Below, one piece after another: positions 1-4,417 of a stretch of DNA of 6,605 nt (within the stretch, counting starts at the first letter, position 1; each line of letters begins with the position of its first letter). Made by a program: the position numbers and the translations under genes. The notes beneath the pieces are model-generated. The model saw only the letters and a program-made list of their open reading frames with translations, ran no database searches and was not told the DNA's origin. Origin of the DNA: CAYWTX01 sp964461295. Its GTDB lineage: Bacteria > Planctomycetota > Phycisphaerae > SM23-33. The stretch spans positions 1-6,605 of the forward strand of contig CAYWTX010000547.1 in assembly GCA_964461295.1 (NCBI GenBank). The letters are read 5' to 3'.

Positions 1-3000
1 GCGACCGCCTCGCGCAGGGCCTTCTCGCCATTGGGGTCGGCCGGCTGGTCCTCGGCCCGGTTGAACGAGTAGTCGCCGTAGTATTGCCCGTTGAGGTCCA
101 TCCAGTCCACGATCCGCTGGAAGCTGTCGCGGTCCAATTCCACGCGCCGCTTGCCGTCCTTGTCGGGGTGCCCGGCCAGGAGCATGTGCGATAGCTTGCC
201 CGCGTGCGCGAAGTAGTCCTTCGGGCGGCTGGGCACCGATTCGCTGTTGCGGTGGGCCAGTTTGAGCATGTCCTTGCCCTTGGCCACCAGGGCGTTGTAG
301 GAGGCGCTGAACTGGCCGCCCTTGGCGCCGAGGAGCACAAGGTCGCCCGCGGGCTTGCCCGCCGCCGCGCCGCCCGACAAGCCGTGACAGCCGATGCAGT
401 ACCGGTCCAGGACCGGCTGAACGGTGCGGGCGTAGCTGAACCCGCCGGCGTACTTCGGCCCCGCCGGCGGGTCGGGCTTGCGGAAAGTCACCTTGTTGCC
501 GAACCTGACCGGCGGGCTGCTCTCCCGCGGCTCGTGGCAGCCCACGCAGGAGATGCGTTCGCCCGGCTGCACGTACATCAGGGTCCGCATCGTCATGACG
601 GCCATGCCGTTGGCGTCGAGGATCTGGAGCTGGAAGGGGACGCCGGCGGGCACTTCCAGGGCGGCCGAGCCGTCGTCGTTGACCGGCACGGTGCCCAGGA
701 TGTTCTTGACGATCTCGTTGGCGACGGCGCTGCGGACCGGGTGGCTTCTGGTCGGCTGGCTGATGATCTCGTTGATCCGGACGCTCTTGATGCTGTTGCG
801 TCCGATGGGCTGATCGCTCAGATGCACGTCCTGGATGTAGACCGTGCCGGCCTTCTCGTTCTCCTTGCCGGCGACGTGCGAGGACATGGCCGGCGGCCTG
901 GGCCGCGCACGAAGCGGGATGGGGTCGAAGCAGGCGATTGCTCCGTCCTGGCAGATGAGTTCGCGCCCGCCGAGGGTATCGATGAGGTAGATGCCGTTCT
1001 GACCGTCGGCGGGATAGGTGCAGAAGAACAGGTCCTCGGTGACGGGGCAGGGCGTGGCGGCGCGTCCGCCGCTCCGGCCGCCGACGGGCTTGTCTTCCGG
1101 CAGGGGCAGCGGCGTGTAGGTGATCCCGGGCGGGATGCCCGACTCGGGGAAGCCCAGTTCCGGCGTCAGCCAGGTCAGCGGCTCGCCGTGGTCCTGACCC
1201 TTGTCGGGGTCGATGATGATGAGCGTGCCAAGCGTCTGGCCGTGGTGTGCGGCCGCCGTCGCCACGGACTTGTTGGATCGCGGGATGGCGGCGGCCTCGC
1301 CGATCAGGCACGGGGCCGGCGAGTTGTTGCCATAGTAGTGGGCCGTCTCGGTCCCGTCCGGGTGCATCACCCAGAGGCTCTGGTATTTCACGTCGTGGCG
1401 GTTGATGTAGTCCCAGCGGGTGTAGACGATCGACCCGTCGTGCAGGACGCTGGGGCCCCATTCGTTGGCCTCGTTGAACGACAGCGGGCGGATGTTGCTC
1501 CCGTCGGCATCGCAGCGGTACAGCGTGTACGACGGCACGTATCGCCCGCCGTGGCAGCGCCCGTACTGCTGGCTGCGCGTCGAGATGAAGGCAATGCCCC
1601 CGTCAGGCAGGTAGCAGGGGTCCATGTCCTCGATGAGGACGGTCCGGCGGCCCCGCTGCGCCGCCGCCGCGTCGCGGGCCGTGCCGGTAACCTGACGGAC
1701 CTGCCCCGTCTCCAGCGACAACTCGTAGAGCCAGTAGCTACGCAGCTCGCCTTGCCGCGCCGATGCGTGGTCGGCGTACGCGAACAGCACCCTCTTGCCG
1801 TCGAACGACAGGTCGGGGTGAATCACCCCGCCGGGCGGCAACTTGCCCTCCAGCAGGAGGGTTTCCTTCGGCGAGGTCTTCCAGTCGCTCAGCACGGCCA
1901 GCCCGGGGCCGGCCTTGCTGTGCCGCCCGAGGTACTGGTCGCACATGTGCTCCGGCAGGGCCTGCGTTCGCTTGTTGATGAGCAACTTGTCGAAGTTGAG
2001 GTCCGGGTGCGACAGGACGATCCGCCGGCGCAGGTCCACCGCGCGGGCGTACAGGGCGGCCCCGCCGATCTTCCCCTCGCGGGCGCCCGCCAGCTCACGT
2101 TCCATGCCCGCCAGTTCGGCGGCCAGTTCCGCCCGAGGCGCCGCCCGCTGCACCAGGTCCAGCGTCCGCCGGGCCAGGTCCAGCCGCTTCTCCGCGTGCG
2201 GGACGTAGAACAAGTCGCGGACGCCCCGGAGGTCGGCCAGCGACTTGCACGCCTGGGCGAGCGACTTGGCCTTGGGCATGTTGGGGTCGCCGGCGTAACG
2301 CCGGGCCAGTTCGGCGAAGTCGCCCGGCTTCCAGTCGGCCCGCCAAATGCCCGCCAACTCCTCCAGGCGGCGCTGCCGCACGTCGCCGGGGCCGGCAAAC
2401 GCCTCGGCCGCCGCACGCCAGATGGCGTCGCGCATGCCGCCGGCCCGACCCTCGCGCTCGATTCCCGAACGGGCCTGCACGTAGAGACGCACCGGCTGGC
2501 GGTCTTTGGTGCCGGCCATGCCGACGGTCATTTCCAACCAGACGGCCTTGCCGTCCAACTCGACGACCAGTTCCGTGCCCTGGAGGCAGAAGCCGGACTC
2601 GAACGCCTTGTCGCCGGCGACGATGGGCGTCCATCCGGTCTGCTGGCCGCTGTGGCGGAATCGCCGGTTGCCCATCACACCCGCCTTGGCGACCGGAAGC
2701 GGCGTGCCCTGGCCGAGAGAATCCACCATCCGCGGCTCGGCGAACCATGCCTCGGCGTTGCCGGCCGCGCCAATGTAGACCCGCTTCAGCCCGGCGACCG
2801 ATACCTTGACCGCGGCCGGGGCGTCGCCGGCCTTCACGTCGCGCTGCCAGGGCACAAAGGCCTTCAACGCCGGATCGCCGACCGCCTGGCTGGCGGCGTT
2901 TGCCTCCTGCCGCATAAGGGCCTCGCGCGAGGCCAGCATCGTCTCCAACCAGGTGGCCTTCAGCGCGAACCCGTCGGGCGGGGCTTCTGCGGCGGCCGGC

Positions 3001-3053
3001 AGCGACATGCCCAGGACGACAATCATGACGGAAGCGAAGCGAGGGAGCAGCAT
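1..3053 (-). CDS. HZS_alpha-like secreted di-haem cytochrome with NPCBM-like N-terminus (3' end outside window)
   Basis: This frame is open from ATG at 3053 to the window edge, giving 1017 visible residues without the C-terminus. Residues 1-22 look like a Sec signal peptide (hydrophobic core, Ala-Ala-Ala before Glu23). Residues about 91-194 resemble an NPCBM or jelly-roll domain, starting RVYIG and ending RLYVQA. Residues about 195-400 are charged and helical. From about 405 there are beta-propeller blades with PD40-type motifs (HPDLSFDGKRVLF at 412), then motifs typical of planctomycete HZS_alpha-domain proteins: IEDMDPCYLPDGGIAF at 474, EWGPSVLHDG at 531, YTRWDYINR at 544-552 and HH603-604. 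GTVPVNDDGSA at 787 leads into two c-type haem sites, CVGCH at 836-840 and CIGCH at 886-890; WMDLNG follows at 984. Known: HZS_alpha is the middle domain of anammox hydrazine synthase alpha, but such homologues are widespread in non-anammox planctomycetes, so hydrazine synthesis should not be assumed. Inferred role: an extracytoplasmic redox or electron-transfer protein. A Shine-Dalgarno supports this start. Confidence 0.93.
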   Translation of the reverse strand, partial: MLLPRFASVMIVVLGMSLPAAAEAPPDGFALKATWLETMLASREALMRQEANAASQAVGDPALKAFVPWQRDVKAGDAPAAVKVSVAGLKRVYIGAAGNAEAWFAEPRMVDSLGQGTPLPVAKAGVMGNRRFRHSGQQTGWTPIVAGDKAFESGFCLQGTELVVELDGKAVWLEMTVGMAGTKDRQPVRLYVQARSGIEREGRAGGMRDAIWRAAAEAFAGPGDVRQRRLEELAGIWRADWKPGDFAELARRYAGDPNMPKAKSLAQACKSLADLRGVRDLFYVPHAEKRLDLARRTLDLVQRAAPRAELAAELAGMERELAGAREGKIGGAALYARAVDLRRRIVLSHPDLNFDKLLINKRTQALPEHMCDQYLGRHSKAGPGLAVLSDWKTSPKETLLLEGKLPPGGVIHPDLSFDGKRVLFAYADHASARQGELRSYWLYELSLETGQVRQVTGTARDAAAAQRGRRTVLIEDMDPCYLPDGGIAFISTRSQQYGRCHGGRYVPSYTLYRCDADGSNIRPLSFNEANEWGPSVLHDGSIVYTRWDYINRHDVKYQSLWVMHPDGTETAHYYGNNSPAPCLIGEAAAIPRSNKSVATAAAHHGQTLGTLIIIDPDKGQDHGEPLTWLTPELGFPESGIPPGITYTPLPLPEDKPVGGRSGGRAATPCPVTEDLFFCTYPADGQNGIYLIDTLGGRELICQDGAIACFDPIPLRARPRPPAMSSHVAGKENEKAGTVYIQDVHLSDQPIGRNSIKSVRINEIISQPTRSHPVRSAVANEIVKNILGTVPVNDDGSAALEVPAGVPFQLQILDANGMAVMTMRTLMYVQPGERISCVGCHEPRESSPPVRFGNKVTFRKPDPPAGPKYAGGFSYARTVQPVLDRYCIGCHGLSGGAAAGKPAGDLVLLGAKGGQFSASYNALVAKGKDMLKLAHRNSESVPSRPKDYFAHAGKLSHMLLAGHPDKDGKRRVELDRDSFQRIVDWMDLNGQYYGDYSFNRAEDQPADPNGEKALREAV

Positions 3054-3187
3054 CGTGCATCCTTTCCGGCCGGTTGGCGCCCGCCGACATCGGACGGCCT
3101 TGACTGGCGGCGGCGACCGGCGGCTAGGCGCGGGCGCACCGAGCGCACCATAGCCTTAGAACACGCCCGGTTGGGAAACGGTCCTCG
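3054..3187. other. 134-nt gap between the DUF1080 and HZS_alpha-like genes
   Basis: This gap separates two same-strand genes. It holds the Shine-Dalgarno of the downstream gene and GC-rich sequence. I see no stem-loop followed by a T-run and no convincing promoter. A TATGGT hexamer near the middle on the minus strand has only a poor -35 partner. The gap is long enough for a weak promoter, but read-through from the upstream gene is the simpler reading. Base composition changes across it. Confidence 0.5.
3060..3066 (-). promoter_or_regulatory. Shine-Dalgarno for the HZS_alpha-like gene
   Basis: On the minus strand GAAAGGA lies 6 nt before the ATG at 3053. It decides the start: an ATG 7 nt upstream (at 3060) is in a different frame that does not encode the signal peptide or the domains. 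Confidence 0.7.
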
Positions 3188-4372
3188 CTAGTTCGTCTCG
3201 ACCACCCAGATGTTCCGGTACCGCACCGGGCTCTTGTGGTCCTGCAACACCAGCGGGCCCTTGGACCCCTGGCCGCTCCCCTCCCCCGACCGCGCTGCCT
3301 GCTCCACCTTCACGTTCTCCTGGACCAGCACGCCGTTGTGGTGCACCGACACGAACGTCGCCGGCTCAGCCACGGCGCCGTCGGCTCCCATCCGCGGCGC
3401 GCGGAACACGATGTCGTACGTCTGCCATCGCCCCGGCGGCAGGCTCGCGTTGGCCAGCGGCGCCGCCACGCCGAAAACCGCCCCGCAGTCGTTCTTGTCG
3501 CTCTTGACCCCGAACGAGTCCAGCACGCGCACCGCGTACTTGCCGTGCACGGACACGCCCCCGCCCGCCCGCGCCTGCCCGATGTTCTCCCGCTCGTACG
3601 GGCAGCAGAATTCCACGTGCAGCCGGCAGTCGCCGAATTCCTTCTTCGTCGAACTGCTCCCGCCGCCGACGCGCACGCTGCCGTCCTCCAGCGGCTCCCA
3701 CTTGGCGTTCGTCCATTCCTCCAGGCTCGGCTTCTTGCCCGGCTGAAACGCCAGCAGCACCGTCGCGCCCGCCGGCGGCACCACGCCCTCCGTCGGGCTC
3801 TTCCGCACCCGAAAACGAAGCTGGAACTTCCCCGCCTTCGATCCGGCCGTCAGCCGGTCGCCGGCGATCTCGCCCGTCCACCCCTCCTGCGCCAACTCGA
3901 CTCTCCCGTCCTTCGGCGTGCCCGACAGCGTCACTTCCACCAGCGTCTTCACTTCCTTGCCCGGCTCGAACGCCTTCAGCACCGCGCGATACAACCGATG
4001 CTTCTCCTCCCCGTACCCCATCACCTCGGCCGTGCCGCCCACGATGTCTCCCTCGGCCGGCTGCCACGTGCCCGCATACTCGCCCATCACCGCGTCGGCC
4101 GCGTCACGCACGGGATCGTCGCTCGTGACCCGGTCCTTGGGCACTTGCCTGGTCACGTCGGAATCGCCATTCGCGTCGCCGGCTGCCTTTCCGCCCCCGT
4201 TGGCGTCGCGGTGCTTGCGTTTGTCGATAGCCTCGCGAATCTTGTCCTCGGCCAACTTCATCGCTCGCTTCTTCGCTTCTTCCTCCGCCTTGGCCCGAAC
4301 CGCGCCCGCCACGTCCGCCCGCGCGCACGCCGCCAAGCCCAGCACCGCCAACGCCAACCACACGCGTGTCAT
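3188..4372 (-). CDS. Lipoprotein with DUF1080 / 3-keto-disaccharide hydrolase-like domain
   Basis: The product is 394 residues from ATG 4372. An upstream TTG at 4396 would add 8 charged residues ahead of the signal peptide and has no clear ribosome site, so ATG is preferred. Residues 2-16 form a short lipoprotein signal with lipobox LAAC and lipidated Cys16, predicting a membrane anchor. Residues about 20-55 are a highly charged Ala/Lys/Glu helix, probably a neck or coiled coil, followed by a Gly/Asp-rich linker. Residues about 95-205 form a beta-rich subdomain that often precedes DUF1080 in planctomycetes (GEYAGTW, then SPTEGVVPPAGATVLL). The DUF1080 domain (PF06439, concanavalin-like jelly roll) spans about 205-392: EFGDCRLHVEF, YAVRVLDSFG, CGAVFG, WQTYDIVFRAPR, HHNGVLVQ and the family-typical ending GPLVLQDHKSPVRYRNIWV. 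Known: relatives act on 3-keto-disaccharides or bind glycans. Here the usual RGNSGVY-like loop reads RAGGGVSVHG, so catalysis is uncertain. It sits 45 nt after the fusion gene, probably in one operon. Confidence 0.93.
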   Translation of the reverse strand: MTRVWLALAVLGLAACARADVAGAVRAKAEEEAKKRAMKLAEDKIREAIDKRKHRDANGGGKAAGDANGDSDVTRQVPKDRVTSDDPVRDAADAVMGEYAGTWQPAEGDIVGGTAEVMGYGEEKHRLYRAVLKAFEPGKEVKTLVEVTLSGTPKDGRVELAQEGWTGEIAGDRLTAGSKAGKFQLRFRVRKSPTEGVVPPAGATVLLAFQPGKKPSLEEWTNAKWEPLEDGSVRVGGGSSSTKKEFGDCRLHVEFCCPYERENIGQARAGGGVSVHGKYAVRVLDSFGVKSDKNDCGAVFGVAAPLANASLPPGRWQTYDIVFRAPRMGADGAVAEPATFVSVHHNGVLVQENVKVEQAARSGEGSGQGSKGPLVLQDHKSPVRYRNIWVVETN

Positions 4373-4380
4373 CTTCCGCT

Positions 4381-4387
4381 TCCTTTC
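4381..4387 (-). promoter_or_regulatory. Shine-Dalgarno for the DUF1080 lipoprotein
   Basis: On the minus strand GAAAGGA lies 8 nt before ATG 4372, inside the 45-nt gap after the fusion gene. It favours ATG over the TTG at 4396, because it would lie within the coding sequence of the longer form. Confidence 0.65.
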
Positions 4388-4417
4388 TTCACTCAACTCT
4401 TATCCCCTGCATCCCTG

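Noticed and set aside
2095..3090. 331-codon minus-strand frame starting at the ATG at 3090
   Set aside because: It is offset from the haem-protein frame. It is Arg/Gly-rich and lacks the signal peptide and domain motifs seen in the frame starting at 3053.
3090..3170. Possible promoter (TATGGT hexamer) upstream of the haem-protein gene
   Set aside because: The -35 region at the right spacing is a poor match, and the hexamer itself is weak in such GC-rich DNA.
204..3191. Very long plus-strand open frame (995 codons) opposite the haem-protein gene
   Set aside because: It is a GC-rich antisense shadow. Its translation is Arg/Gly/Val-rich with no recognisable domain, whereas the minus strand has a signal peptide, propeller motifs and haem sites.
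3740..3790. AGAT in the DUF1080 protein (PPAGATVLL) as an ApbE flavinylation site
   Set aside because: The Asp expected upstream in the target motif is missing, and the stretch is a common family segment in DUF1080 proteins.
4373..4396. TTG at 4396 as start of the DUF1080 lipoprotein
   Set aside because: It adds eight charged residues before the lipoprotein signal and has no clear ribosome site, while ATG 4372 has GAAAGGA at 8 nt.
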